Positions 35,750 to 45,824 are shown, numbered from the stretch's first letter. The stretch is DNA of 64,000 bases from Veillonella atypica KON (GCF_002959915.1 NZ_PPDE01000011.1:81001-145000); one strand, 5' to 3'. The notes: generated from the sequence alone by a model not told the origin. Translations and numbers: made by a program.

Positions 35750-37306
35750 CTAAACAATCTTCGTTGTCCAATCCTCTATATTCCAAATATCGGTAACCCA
35801 ACCTTCATAGAATTCCGGTTCATGACTAACGAGAACAATGGTTCCCTTAAATTCACGCAATGCCCGTGCCAATTCGTCCTTAGCATAGATATCCAAATGA
35901 TTTGTCGGTTCATCAAGAACAAGAACATTATATTTCTTCTGCATCAATTTGCAGAGTCGCACCTTTGCATTTTCTCCACCGGATAGGACACGCATTTGAG
36001 ATGTAATGTGTTCGTTCGTCAATCCGCATCGCGCTAGTGCTGCACGAACTTCGGCATTCGTCATAGCCGGATATTCATTCCAAATATAGTCTAACGCAGT
36101 TTCTGAATTAGACGGTGCATCCTCTTGAGCAAAATAACCTACTTCGAGGAAATCACCCTTCACCAATTCACCACTGACAGGTTTTAACAGTCCTAAAATG
36201 GTCTTTAATAATGTGGTCTTACCTAAACCATTGACACCGCGGATAGCGATTTTTTTGTTTCGTTCAATTTGAAAGTCTACAGGTCTGGTGAGCGGTTCAT
36301 CATAACCAATCTCAAGGCCAAAGGCTTCAACAATAAAACGACTAGGTGTACGACCTTCTTTAAAGCCAAAGGATGGTTTGATATATTCCTTCGGTTTTTC
36401 AAGGATTTCCATTTTTTCTAACCGTTTAGCACGGGAATTTGCCATACCGCGCGTAGCCACACGTGCCTTATTGCGTTGAATGAAATCCTCCATACGTTCA
36501 ATTTCTTGTTGTTGTCGTTCATAAGCCTTACGCGCCTGTGCCTTTTGAACTTCATAAGCAGCTTGAAACTGATGATAATCCCCCGTATATCGAGTAAGGA
36601 CAGCTTGCTCAATGTGATAGATGACATTGACTACGGAATTTAAAAATTCCATATCATGAGAGATTAGAATGAATGCATTCTCGTAATTTTGCAAATAGTT
36701 TTGCAACCAATGAATATGTTCTACATCTAAATAGTTTGTTGGTTCGTCTAACAGCAATATGGTCGGCTTTTCTAATAATAGTTTCGTCAACAAAACCTTC
36801 GTACGTTGACCGCCACTTAGCTCAGATACATCACGCTCTAAACCAATATCCATAAGCCCTAAACCTTGTGCAGTTCGTTCAATGACCGCATCAATCTCGT
36901 AGAACCCACGTTGTTCTAAGATTTCTTGCCATTCACCGACTTGTTCTAAGAGACGGTTCATTTCATCTTCTGATACATCACCCATTTTATTGTATGCATC
37001 ATTGATCTTTGACTCCATAACATACAAATCATCAAAGGCACGTTGTAATACATCGCGAATTGTCATGCCCTTTTCGAGTACTGCATGCTGGTCCAAGTAA
37101 CCTACCGTTACTTGATTGGACCACTCTATTTTGCCTTCATCAGGTGGTAGTTTGCCGGTAATGATGTTTAAAAAGGTAGATTTACCTTCTCCATTAGCAC
37201 CTATTAAACCTACATGTTCCCCCTTTAACAGTCGGAACGATGCATCATCTAATATTTGTCGTGCCCCAAAGCCATGAGTCACATGGGATACTGTTAATAC
37301 ACTCAT
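35750..37306 (-). CDS. ABC-F family ATPase (translation-associated)
   Basis: 518 residues with two ABC modules and no membrane segments. Walker A motifs are GANGEGKST and GVNGLGKTT; signatures are LSGGQRTK and LSGGENAK; Walker B regions end LLDEPTNYLD and VLDEPTNHLD. A helical linker (about 245-305, rich in QQQEIERMEDFIQRNKARV) is the P-site-interaction region. The ABC-F class acts on ribosomes; some members give antibiotic protection, but nothing here points to a resistance subtype. Nine bases separate it from folE, so it may lead the folate transcript. Confidence 0.92.
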   Translation of the reverse strand: MSVLTVSHVTHGFGARQILDDASFRLLKGEHVGLIGANGEGKSTFLNIITGKLPPDEGKIEWSNQVTVGYLDQHAVLEKGMTIRDVLQRAFDDLYVMESKINDAYNKMGDVSEDEMNRLLEQVGEWQEILEQRGFYEIDAVIERTAQGLGLMDIGLERDVSELSGGQRTKVLLTKLLLEKPTILLLDEPTNYLDVEHIHWLQNYLQNYENAFILISHDMEFLNSVVNVIYHIEQAVLTRYTGDYHQFQAAYEVQKAQARKAYERQQQEIERMEDFIQRNKARVATRGMANSRAKRLEKMEILEKPKEYIKPSFGFKEGRTPSRFIVEAFGLEIGYDEPLTRPVDFQIERNKKIAIRGVNGLGKTTLLKTILGLLKPVSGELVKGDFLEVGYFAQEDAPSNSETALDYIWNEYPAMTNAEVRAALARCGLTNEHITSQMRVLSGGENAKVRLCKLMQKKYNVLVLDEPTNHLDIYAKDELARALREFKGTIVLVSHEPEFYEGWVTDIWNIEDWTTKIV

Positions 37307-37325
37307 TATCTATCTCCATCGGAAT

Positions 37326-37352
37326 AAAAGCCGTCTAAATAAGACGGCTTAG
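37326..37352 (-). terminator. Intrinsic terminator after the M20 amidohydrolase gene
   Basis: Nine-base perfect arms AAGCCGTCT/AGACGGCTT (37328-37336, 37342-37350), a five-base loop and TTTT on the minus strand. Confidence 0.8.
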
Positions 37353-37406
37353 TTCACACTAATTAATATATTTATTGTACCTTGATTACACTAGATATGT
37401 CAAAAT

Positions 37407-38555
37407 TTACACTTCTAATGATTCCGCATAACGCAAGGCAACAACGGCCATAATCTTGGCACCTTTAATAGCTTGGTCCAATCCATAAGTAGACCCTGCA
37501 GCACAAGCAAACTCAGGTGTATGTGCTTCTAACTGATTTCCTATATTCAAAGTAGGCTGCGCTGTAGGCACTTCATAGGATACATTTCCTACATCGGTAC
37601 TGCCATCAGCCTCATCGGGTGGTAATTTTCGTGGGCTTTCACCAAACTCAGTCATCACCTCATCAAACAAGGATACTAAACGTTCATCTTGCCTCATATC
37701 CTTAAATAAAGGTTCATAGTGATGCATATCTACAGTAGCACCATAGCTTGTAGCAATGCGATTAGCCTCTGCTTTAATAGCTGGTAAAATAATATCTTCT
37801 AAATCAGATACAGTAGCGCCACGTACTGTCATCCGTAATGTAGCCTTATCGGTTACCACATTAGGTGCAGTGCCAGCCTGAGTAAATATGGCACCTACGA
37901 TGGCCTCTTTGGGAAAGATATCTTGTTTCATCATTTTAATAGATTGATATAAATCGACAGCACAATCCAACGCATTAATTCCAGAGTCAGTCAAAGATGC
38001 AATATGACATGACCGACCATGAAAGGTTACCTCTAGAGGATGGGTAGCCAGCGAGGTACCGCCCACCTCATTCTCTCCGCCTGGATGAATGATGAGAGCC
38101 CCATCATAGCCTTTAAAAAGCCCTTCATTAGCCATAAATACCTTGCCACCAATTGTCTCCTCAGCTGGGCAGCCAAAAAATGTCGTTCCCCATGTATCGC
38201 GAGCGATTTGACTAAACGCTATAGCGGCACCCATGCTCATGATGGCGATTAAGTTATGTCCACACCCATGACCTAATTCAGGCAGTGCATCATATTCACC
38301 TAAAAAAGCCATTTTATGCAAACGATCTAATCCTATATCACTTCGCATAGCGGTACGCAATTCAGGGCATGTTGTTAGCCCTACAGTCGTATCAAAGCCA
38401 TGTTGCTCCATATAACGGCTAATTGTTTGTACAGCACGCACCTCCTGTTGACCTAATTCAGGGTTGTTATGTAAAAATAACGAAATCGATTTCAACTCAT
38501 CTTGTATACCATCAATTATGGTACACGCTTGAATTTCTCGGTTCTTTAAATTCAT
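37407..38555 (-). CDS. M20 family amidohydrolase (AbgB-like)
   Basis: 382 residues with the M20D pattern: LGEYDALPELGHGCGHNLIAI (metal ligands), PAEETIGGKVFMANEGLFKGYDGALIIHPGG, an inserted dimerisation domain (about 180-290) and DEADGSTDVGNVSYEVPTAQPTLNIG. Relatives hydrolyse amide bonds of N-acyl amino acids or p-aminobenzoyl-glutamate. Twenty bases downstream of the LD-carboxypeptidase gene, it probably processes imported peptides or their products. Confidence 0.85.
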   Translation of the reverse strand: MNLKNREIQACTIIDGIQDELKSISLFLHNNPELGQQEVRAVQTISRYMEQHGFDTTVGLTTCPELRTAMRSDIGLDRLHKMAFLGEYDALPELGHGCGHNLIAIMSMGAAIAFSQIARDTWGTTFFGCPAEETIGGKVFMANEGLFKGYDGALIIHPGGENEVGGTSLATHPLEVTFHGRSCHIASLTDSGINALDCAVDLYQSIKMMKQDIFPKEAIVGAIFTQAGTAPNVVTDKATLRMTVRGATVSDLEDIILPAIKAEANRIATSYGATVDMHHYEPLFKDMRQDERLVSLFDEVMTEFGESPRKLPPDEADGSTDVGNVSYEVPTAQPTLNIGNQLEAHTPEFACAAGSTYGLDQAIKGAKIMAVVALRYAESLEV

Positions 38556-38575
38556 ATATCCATCCTCATGCCACC

Positions 38576-39526
38576 TTATAATGTACGTTGTTCTGTATAA
38601 GGCGATAATACGATTGTATTAGAAATATATCGAAAATGAACATGCCCACCTAATGGCAATGTCTGATGCGGTGTACCATGTCCCGTTGGCACATAGCATA
38701 CAAAGGGATCAGATAGATGTACTGCTCTATTTTCTTCCATATATCGAAGAGCTTCATAGCCTATGTCGTAATCAGATTCGTCCTCATCCCCTTCGCAATC
38801 GGTAAAGGTGCCAATCATCATCCCCTTTATCCGACTTAACAAGCCGGATAATCTCCATTGTTGTAACATACGATCTAGTTTATATGGTGCTTCACCAACA
38901 TCCTCTATAAATAAAATCGTATCCTCTATACTATCATCCTCTAAGAAATAGGGTGTGCCACACAGCATGGAAAGCATAGTCATATTGCCACCGCGCAATA
39001 TGCCGTCCCCTAGTTCTGTACCAATAGCCCCTCGAGGCGGCTCAGGTAAAGGCTCAATAACACGAAGTTTACCTTCTAACACCTCAAATAAATGGTGTAT
39101 ATCCTCATTTCGTGATTTAGTAAAATCTACGCCCATTGGCCCATGATACGTAACAAGACGACTATATCGATTGATAGCCATGTGTAACGCTGTACAATCA
39201 CTATAGCCAATAAATGGCTTTCCATATTCACGTATAGCGGTGTAGTCAAGACGATCAATATAGCGCATCGTACCATACCCGCCACGTAACGCTAACACCG
39301 CATCACATGGGGCAGCAGTCATCATCCATTCAAACTCTTGTGCCTGCTCCTCAGGGCTGCCCCCATACAAGCCAGTGCGATAACAAGATTCACCAAATAT
39401 AATCTGATAACCATGTTCCTCGCATATTTGTTGTATCGCGTCTAAAGACTCATCACTACTACTTGCAGGTGCTATACACCCAATAGTCATACCTTTTTTT
39501 AAACATCTTGGATACTTCCACTCCAT
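38576..39526 (-). CDS. ldcA: Muramoyltetrapeptide (LD-)carboxypeptidase, S66 family
   Basis: 316 residues with no signal peptide, so cytoplasmic. S66 features: N-terminal GCIAPASSSDES, LALRGGYGTMRYIDRLDY, the nucleophile serine in FIGYSDCTALH, a central FIEDVGEAPYKLDRML and the late histidine in GHGTPHQTLPLGG. It removes terminal D-alanine from murein tetrapeptides during recycling. It precedes the M20 gene and lies just downstream of the peptide-transport operon. Confidence 0.9.
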   Translation of the reverse strand: MEWKYPRCLKKGMTIGCIAPASSSDESLDAIQQICEEHGYQIIFGESCYRTGLYGGSPEEQAQEFEWMMTAAPCDAVLALRGGYGTMRYIDRLDYTAIREYGKPFIGYSDCTALHMAINRYSRLVTYHGPMGVDFTKSRNEDIHHLFEVLEGKLRVIEPLPEPPRGAIGTELGDGILRGGNMTMLSMLCGTPYFLEDDSIEDTILFIEDVGEAPYKLDRMLQQWRLSGLLSRIKGMMIGTFTDCEGDEDESDYDIGYEALRYMEENRAVHLSDPFVCYVPTGHGTPHQTLPLGGHVHFRYISNTIVLSPYTEQRTL

Positions 39527-39605
39527 AATTCCTCACATATATAGCATTGTTTACAAGGTCATGTACTAATAGTAACTATAAACGACCATACATAAATCGT
39601 AAAAT

Positions 39606-39636
39606 ACAAAAAAGACGTACAATTTGTACGTCTTTA
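39606..39636 (-). terminator. Intrinsic terminator after the oppA-like gene
   Basis: Eleven-base perfect arms AAAGACGTACA/TGTACGTCTTT (39611-39621, 39625-39635) with a three-base loop and TTTTTT on the minus strand. It separates the opp unit from ldcA. Confidence 0.9.
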
Positions 39637-39643
39637 GTGTATC

Positions 39644-41245
39644 TTATTTATATGCTTTTTTAAAGTCTACTTGACCAAGTACAGTCCAGAAATAGTTTTG
39701 AATAGTTCCATTAGATACATATGGTTGTGTCGTAAAGTACAATGGCATAACTAAGGATTCATCAAAAATCATGCGTTCTGCTTTATGCATCAATGCATCA
39801 CGTTCTGCACTATCTGGGGTGCTACGAATACGAGCGATAAGCTCATTATATTCTTCACTATGATATTGGCTGTCATTATCTTCAGCAGAAAATACTTCTA
39901 AGAAGTTTTGTGGGTCCCCATAGTCAGCAACCCAGGATGCACGAGCCACTTGATATTTGCCAGCCTCGCGATTGGCAAGGAACACCTTAGTTTCTTGATT
40001 CTGCAATCGTACATCAGCGCCAAATGCTTTATGCCATGTTGCTTGAATAGCTTCTGCTATCGCTTTATGCATTTCACTCGTATTATACAAAATCGTAATT
40101 GGTGGCAATGGATGATTTTCATCATAGCCAGCCTCTTTTATCAATTCCTTAGCTTGTTCTACATCTTCATATACAAGATAACTACCTACTTCACGGAAAT
40201 CATCAGTTCCATTGCTTTCAAGCATACCATATGGAACAAATGCATAAGCTTCTTCCTTACCACCTTTTACGATATTCTTTACAATTTCCTTACGATTAAT
40301 AACCATGGAAAAGGCTTTACGTACATCAGGATTGGTAAAAGGTTCTGCTTTCACATTAAATAAATAATAATAGTTACCAAGCATAGGGCCTATGTGCAAT
40401 AAACCAGCTTCTTCTAACCGTTGTTGATCTGCTACAGGAGGTTCTACCATCATGTCCGCTTCGCCACCTTCAACGAGAGTAAGGCGTGTACTTTGAGATT
40501 CACTAATCGGCCAATTCATCGTTTTTGTTACAACTTCATCAGCATCCCAATAGTGTTCATTTTTGACAAAATTGAGCTCTCCATTATGTTGCCAACTCAA
40601 CAATTTATAAGGCCCATTAGAAACAATTGTTTCCGCATTATTGCCCCAATTTTCATTATTTTCTACAGTTTTTTTATTCACCGGATAATAGCCATGAGAG
40701 GCCAATAATTTTAAGAAATATGCTGTTGGATGTTCTAAGGTAACAACTAATGTATCGTCATCAATTGCTTCTACACCAACATCATCTCGATCGGCTTTGC
40801 CATTATTGAAAGCTTCGCCATTCTTAATTACATATAACATATAGGCGTTATCAGCACCTGTATCCGGATCTAAAGTTCTTTTCCAAGCATACTCAAAATC
40901 ATGAGCTGTTAACGGTTCTCCATTAGACCATTTCAAATTAGGTCTCAAATGGAATGTATATGTTGTACCATCATCTGACATAGTCCAACTCTTTGCTATG
41001 GCAGCCTCTGGCTCGCCTTTATCATCTAAACGAACCAAGCCATCAAATAGCTGTAATTGAACGGTCGCCTCAGGTGATGTACTAGACTTAGCCGGATCTA
41101 GTGTTGATGGTTCTTGTTCCAATACATATCGTATCGTATGCTCATCAACAATCTTAGGCCCGTTAGTATACCCAAAGACGAGTAGCAATATACTTACGCC
41201 AAAGGCTAGTACCACGAGCTTAAGCAATTTACGTTTATCCATCAT
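39644..41245 (-). CDS. oppA: Peptide ABC transporter substrate-binding protein (OppA/DppE-like)
   Basis: 533 residues. An N-terminal hydrophobic segment (about 7-25, no lipobox cysteine visible) suggests a signal peptide or membrane anchor. The SBP_bac_5 fold follows: EPSTLDPAKSSTSPEATVQLQLFDGLVRLDD, SWTMSDDGTTYTFHLRPNLKWSNGEPLTAHDF and NPDVRKAFSMVINRKEIV. It overlaps the hydrolase stop (ATGA). The OppA/MppA class binds oligopeptides or murein tripeptide; the ligand cannot be read directly. Confidence 0.9.
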   Translation of the reverse strand: MMDKRKLLKLVVLAFGVSILLLVFGYTNGPKIVDEHTIRYVLEQEPSTLDPAKSSTSPEATVQLQLFDGLVRLDDKGEPEAAIAKSWTMSDDGTTYTFHLRPNLKWSNGEPLTAHDFEYAWKRTLDPDTGADNAYMLYVIKNGEAFNNGKADRDDVGVEAIDDDTLVVTLEHPTAYFLKLLASHGYYPVNKKTVENNENWGNNAETIVSNGPYKLLSWQHNGELNFVKNEHYWDADEVVTKTMNWPISESQSTRLTLVEGGEADMMVEPPVADQQRLEEAGLLHIGPMLGNYYYLFNVKAEPFTNPDVRKAFSMVINRKEIVKNIVKGGKEEAYAFVPYGMLESNGTDDFREVGSYLVYEDVEQAKELIKEAGYDENHPLPPITILYNTSEMHKAIAEAIQATWHKAFGADVRLQNQETKVFLANREAGKYQVARASWVADYGDPQNFLEVFSAEDNDSQYHSEEYNELIARIRSTPDSAERDALMHKAERMIFDESLVMPLYFTTQPYVSNGTIQNYFWTVLGQVDFKKAYK

Positions 41246-42057
41246 GGTAATGCATCCTCTACAAATTCTTTCATAATGAGCCCCATCTGAGCTCCTAGTT
41301 GTTTTGCCTTATCATTACATAAATGACTCATTAATAAAACAAAACAAAAATCTCCATTCATCGTTTCTATAATGCCCGCATCATGTTCAACACAATCTAA
41401 CGAACCCGTTTTATGATGGAATATTACATCCTCCCCCCAATGAAATGGCAATATATCTCTGAACTGTTGACGCCCCAGAATATTCCACATCTCATGGCCA
41501 TATATGGTATGACGCAATTCATATATATGATGTAACAATACAGCCATATCCATGGCAGTAATATAATTTTCTCGGTTTTCTTTTACCGCTGTAAAATCCA
41601 TCATCATACGATTGATTTCAAAATGTTCAAGCCCTAGTTGTTCAGCTCTGGCATTAATATTTTCCATGCCCAAGGCTTGTATCAATAGATTAGTCGCCCA
41701 ATTATCACTGAGTACCATCATCAATCGACATAGCTCTAAATAACTAAAACTATGATTACCCACCAATTCCATCAAGGCGCCAGCCCCTTCAACACGAGGG
41801 CTCCGACTCAATGCAATCATATCGTTAAGATCGAGTTGTTCTTGTGCTGCTAGATGAAATACATATTCCAAAATCAGCGTTTTTACCATACTAGCACCAG
41901 TATGGACAATCGTTTCCTTAGAAGAAGCTACTATGGTAGCCTCCTCCCCTTCATTCAGACGCGTTACCATATAGGATACAGTGGCATCTGAAGGTAACGT
42001 ATCAAGCAAAGCTGCCAATTGTATTTCTAAGGATTTCCCTACGATTAACTGTTCCAT
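41242..42057 (-). CDS. Cytoplasmic class A beta-lactamase-fold serine hydrolase
   Basis: 271 residues with all three penicillin-recognising motifs: SxxK in GASMVKT (S56, K59), SDN at 117-119 and KTG at 216-218. There is no signal peptide: the N-terminus is polar, unlike exported beta-lactamases. The omega-loop ExxLN of true class A enzymes is not evident; the equivalent segment reads around MMMDFTAVKENRENYIT. It lies between oppF and oppA in a peptide-import operon. It is probably a cytoplasmic peptidase or transpeptidase-like hydrolase acting on imported D-amino-acid peptides rather than a resistance enzyme (inference). It starts 11 bases after oppF. Confidence 0.8.
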   Translation of the reverse strand: MEQLIVGKSLEIQLAALLDTLPSDATVSYMVTRLNEGEEATIVASSKETIVHTGASMVKTLILEYVFHLAAQEQLDLNDMIALSRSPRVEGAGALMELVGNHSFSYLELCRLMMVLSDNWATNLLIQALGMENINARAEQLGLEHFEINRMMMDFTAVKENRENYITAMDMAVLLHHIYELRHTIYGHEMWNILGRQQFRDILPFHWGEDVIFHHKTGSLDCVEHDAGIIETMNGDFCFVLLMSHLCNDKAKQLGAQMGLIMKEFVEDALP

Positions 42058-42068
42058 TATTTACCCCA

Positions 42069-43016
42069 TTAAATATGCCAACATGCAATTCTTCTATCCG
42101 CCCATTCACGGAGAGGTGGTCGTTCTTCTAGACATCTACGTTCAACATCTGGACAACGATCACTAAACAAACACCCCTTAGGCGGATGCAACGGACTCGC
42201 CGGTTCTCCTTTCAATGGAGCGCCAATTAGAGCCCGCGGAACCACTTCGCCAACCATCTTCGTAAGGGCCTTTGAATATGGATGTTGAGGAAACTCATAA
42301 ATATCAAGAGCAGGCCCCTCTTCCATAACAGCCCCTAAATACATGACCACCATGCGATGGCTAATGTAACGAACCATAGGCAAATCATGTGAAATAAAGA
42401 GATAGGAAATGCCATGTAAAGCTTGTAAGCGTTCTAATAACGTCATAATCTGAACCTGTATAGACACATCTAGTGCCGAAATAGGTTCATCAAGAATAAT
42501 GCATTTGGGCTCCATAATAAGTGCCCGAGCAATGCCAATTCTTTGTCGTTGCCCACCAGATAATTCATGAGCATATCGCTCACCAAAAGACATATCTAAA
42601 CCTACCTGTTCTAACACCTCTTTAACACGAATGACACGATCTCGAGGCGTATAATTAGGGTTTAACTCTAATGGCTCTTCTAATATTGTATTAATCTTTA
42701 ATCTCGGATTAAGAGATGCATATGGATTTTGGAATACCATTTGCATCATATCCCTCGTTATATCTTTATGAATATATGGATTTACTTCAATTCCATTCAT
42801 ATAAATAGAACCTGATGTGGCTTGATGTACGCCCATCAAGGTATACCCAAACGTAGATTTACCACATCCTGACTCACCAACAATACCTAGTGTTTCGCCT
42901 TCCTCTTGGTAAAGACTAACACCTTGTAATGCATGTACCGTTTGTTTTGGTCTAAACAATCCGCCAGAAAGGGTAAAATTTTTAACGAGATTGTCTGTTT
43001 CCCAAATATATCCCAT
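42069..43016 (-). CDS. oppF: Oligopeptide ABC transporter ATP-binding protein (OppF/DppF)
   Basis: Start chosen at ATG 43014-43016, which overlaps the oppD stop (TAATG) and follows ggagggac; the longer frame adds ten residues. The 315-residue product has Walker A GESGCGKST, signature LSGGQRQRIGIARAL, Walker B CIILDEPISALD and the C-terminal cysteine cluster typical of OppF/DppF (KGCLFSDRCPDVERRC). Confidence 0.93.
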   Translation of the reverse strand: MGYIWETDNLVKNFTLSGGLFRPKQTVHALQGVSLYQEEGETLGIVGESGCGKSTFGYTLMGVHQATSGSIYMNGIEVNPYIHKDITRDMMQMVFQNPYASLNPRLKINTILEEPLELNPNYTPRDRVIRVKEVLEQVGLDMSFGERYAHELSGGQRQRIGIARALIMEPKCIILDEPISALDVSIQVQIMTLLERLQALHGISYLFISHDLPMVRYISHRMVVMYLGAVMEEGPALDIYEFPQHPYSKALTKMVGEVVPRALIGAPLKGEPASPLHPPKGCLFSDRCPDVERRCLEERPPLREWADRRIACWHI

Positions 43017-43999
43017 TAAAGTCCCTCCAACTTTGCTAACCAACATGTATACTCATGATTATTCCCAACATTGGATATCATAGGTATACGTTTTCCACAT
43101 ATGCGCATCGCCCATTTACAACGCGGATTAAAGGCACATCCACGAGGTAATTCATACAAATCTGGCGGTTGTCCTTCAATGGCCTTTAATTCACCATGCC
43201 ATTTTCCCTGCGGCAAGGACATTAACAGACCAATTGTATAAGGATGACGTGGATCATTAAACAAATCCTCTACCGTAGCAGACTCAACACATTTACCAGC
43301 ATACATAACCATAACGCGGTCACATAATTGTGCAATAACACGTAAATTATGGGAAATAAATATAATGCCTATTCCCGCTTCTACAGCTAAGGTCTGCATA
43401 AGGCGTAAAATTTGTGCCTCTGTTGTTGTATCCAGTGCAGTTGTCGGTTCATCACAGATTAAGATTTTAGGACGGCCCGCTACAGCCATGGCAATACATA
43501 CCCGTTGACGCATACCGCCACTCAATTCATGAGGATATTGGTTTAACCGCTTTTCTGGTGTAGATAGGCCCATTTTTTTCAACAAATCGAGAGCTATCGC
43601 CTTTTCATCATAATCATCACCATAGGCATTGCTACGATGAATCACCTCATAAATTTGCTCACCAATTGTCAATATCGGATTCAATGCGGTCATAGGGTCC
43701 TGAAATACCATGGCCACCGTTGTACCACGCAATTCATTCCAATCTTCTTCTACATAGTCTTGACAATCTTCACCATCAATTTCAAATTTTTCTGATTTTA
43801 TTTTAGTACGACCTTCCGGTAGTAGGCCCATCAAAGAATTAACCATGACCGATTTACCGCAGCCGGATTCACCAACAACGCCTAAAATTTCACCTTTTCT
43901 AAGCATGATGTCCTGATTGCGAATAATGCGCAAAGGGCCTCTAAATGTATCGATGGTAATGGATAGATTTCGTACATCTACTAATATATCATTCATCAT
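43016..43999 (-). CDS. oppD: Oligopeptide ABC transporter ATP-binding protein (OppD/DppD)
   Basis: 327 residues: Walker A GESGCGKSVM, signature LSGGMRQRVCIAMAV, Walker B ILICDEPTTALD, and a C-terminal iron-sulfur-type cysteine segment (GCAFNPRCKWAMRIC). It overlaps both neighbours by a few bases, giving tight translational coupling. Confidence 0.93.
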   Translation of the reverse strand: MMNDILVDVRNLSITIDTFRGPLRIIRNQDIMLRKGEILGVVGESGCGKSVMVNSLMGLLPEGRTKIKSEKFEIDGEDCQDYVEEDWNELRGTTVAMVFQDPMTALNPILTIGEQIYEVIHRSNAYGDDYDEKAIALDLLKKMGLSTPEKRLNQYPHELSGGMRQRVCIAMAVAGRPKILICDEPTTALDTTTEAQILRLMQTLAVEAGIGIIFISHNLRVIAQLCDRVMVMYAGKCVESATVEDLFNDPRHPYTIGLLMSLPQGKWHGELKAIEGQPPDLYELPRGCAFNPRCKWAMRICGKRIPMISNVGNNHEYTCWLAKLEGL

Positions 44000-44895
44000 C
44001 TATCCCCTTCCTTTGGATCAAATACATTGCGCAATCCATCCCCTAAGAATACGAACCCAAGCATAGTAACACTAATTGCTAATGCAGGGAATATCAATTG
44101 GAATGGATACGATCTCATACTACTAATCCCATCAGATGCCAAAACACCCCAACTTGCCATCGGTGCATTAACACCAAGACCAATAAAGCTCAAAAAGGCT
44201 TCTGTAAAGATGGCATCTGGAATCGCTAATGTCAATGTGATAATGATAGGACCTACACAGTTTGGCAAAATGTGACGCCATAGAATACGCCATTTAGGAA
44301 TTCCCATTGTTTCTGCGGCAATAATATATTCCTCTTCACGAACTTTCACAATTTGACTGCGTACAATACGTGCCATATTGAGCCAATACGCGATTCCCAA
44401 TGCAATAAAGATGGAGGTAAGACCTGGACCAATAACAACCATTAACAAAATAACGTATAGCAATAATGGAATACCGTATAATACATCGACGATAGCCATC
44501 ATAATTCTATCTGTTTTACCACCAAAGTAACCTGCAATTCCGCCATAAATAACGCCGATTACAAGATTTAATAAGGCAACTACAATACCAATGGTTAAAG
44601 AAATACGCGCACCATACATAACGCGAGTATAAATATCACGGCCTAATGTATCCGTACCAAACCAATGTGCTAAGCTAGGGCTTTGATTAGCATCTACTAA
44701 GGATTGATCTGCATAAGTATATGGCGAAATCATAGGGCCAATGATTGCCAACACAATCATAACGGCTATAATGCCTGCACCAACTACAGCCAACCGATTT
44801 AACTTAAATCGTTGCCACCAGTTAGGACGCACTATAAAGGAGGATTCTCGAATATTCGTATCGCGTTCAATAGGTAAAAAATCGTTTCTATCCAT
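43996..44895 (-). CDS. oppC: Oligopeptide ABC transporter permease (OppC/DppC)
   Basis: 299 residues, about six helices, with an extended N-terminus before helix 1, as in OppC. The EAA-type loop reads EEYIIAAETMGIPKWRILWRHILPN. HWFGTDTLGRDIYTRVMYGARIS is highly typical. Its ATG overlaps the oppB stop (TAATG). Confidence 0.93.
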   Translation of the reverse strand: MDRNDFLPIERDTNIRESSFIVRPNWWQRFKLNRLAVVGAGIIAVMIVLAIIGPMISPYTYADQSLVDANQSPSLAHWFGTDTLGRDIYTRVMYGARISLTIGIVVALLNLVIGVIYGGIAGYFGGKTDRIMMAIVDVLYGIPLLLYVILLMVVIGPGLTSIFIALGIAYWLNMARIVRSQIVKVREEEYIIAAETMGIPKWRILWRHILPNCVGPIIITLTLAIPDAIFTEAFLSFIGLGVNAPMASWGVLASDGISSMRSYPFQLIFPALAISVTMLGFVFLGDGLRNVFDPKEGDR

Positions 44896-45824
44896 TACGC
44901 ACGCTCCTTCTCTGTTGTTACCCGAGGGTCGATAATCGGATAAATCATATCAACAATAATATTCAAGACTACAATCAAAGTACTATAAAACACAGTAACA
45001 CCAAGAATAACCGTATAGTCACGATTATAAATAGATGTTACAAAATATTGACCTAAACCAGGAATGGCAAAAATTGTTTCCACAATAAAGCTACCTGTTA
45101 ACAAACTAGCAGCTAATGGGCCAATGTAGGTAATAACAGGTAAAATAGCATTGCCTAAAGCATGACGAATTAAGATGTTCCATGCACCAAGGCCTTTGGC
45201 TCGAGCTGTACGAATATATTCCTGTTGATACACATCAAGTAATCCACTACGAGTTAATCGCGCAATAAATGCCATAGGCTGTGCGGCCAATGTAAGTACC
45301 GGTAAAATCATATACGACGGACCACGCCACATCGCTACTGGCAACCAACCCAGCTCAAAACCTACCACATATACTAGAACTGCACCAATAATAAAGGTAG
45401 GAACAGAAATACCTAATGTGGAAACAAATGTAATAGCATAATCTATTATGCCATTAGGACGCATGGCACTAATAGCACCTGCTGTGATACCTCCTACAAC
45501 AGCAACACAAAGAGCCAATAGGCCCAATTGTGCAGATACAGGAAATGATTCACCTATAATATCATTAACAGAGCGTCCTTCATATTTATAGGATGGCCCT
45601 AAATCCCCTGTAACAACACCACCAATATAATCAGCATATTGCTTCCATAAAGGATCATCTAAATGATATTTCGCCTCTATGCTAGCTTTAACTTGAGGTG
45701 GTAATTTTTTCTCACTTGTAAAAGGTCCACCAGGTATAGCATGCATTAAAACGAAGGTAATACTAATAATTACCCACAGTATAACAAATGCGCTACCTAT
45801 GCGCCGTAAAACATACCTTGCCAT
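44895..45824 (-). CDS. oppB: Oligopeptide ABC transporter permease (OppB/DppB)
   Basis: Start chosen at ATG 45822-45824, eight bases after ggagga; the upstream in-frame ATG overlaps that ribosome site. The 309-residue product starts MARYVLRRIGSAFVILWV, has about six helices, and the EAA loop is QEYIRTARAKGLGAWNILIRHALGN. First gene of the opp unit, with a promoter at 45859-45888. Confidence 0.93.
   Translation of the reverse strand: MARYVLRRIGSAFVILWVIISITFVLMHAIPGGPFTSEKKLPPQVKASIEAKYHLDDPLWKQYADYIGGVVTGDLGPSYKYEGRSVNDIIGESFPVSAQLGLLALCVAVVGGITAGAISAMRPNGIIDYAITFVSTLGISVPTFIIGAVLVYVVGFELGWLPVAMWRGPSYMILPVLTLAAQPMAFIARLTRSGLLDVYQQEYIRTARAKGLGAWNILIRHALGNAILPVITYIGPLAASLLTGSFIVETIFAIPGLGQYFVTSIYNRDYTVILGVTVFYSTLIVVLNIIVDMIYPIIDPRVTTEKERA

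Noticed and set aside
35750..37306. Antibiotic resistance ABC-F protein
   Set aside because: Motifs define the ABC-F class only; nothing indicates a resistance subtype, and the housekeeping folate neighbourhood argues against it.
41242..42057. Acquired beta-lactam resistance gene
   Set aside because: No signal peptide, no evident omega-loop ExxLN, and tight embedding in a peptide-transport operon argue against a secreted resistance beta-lactamase.
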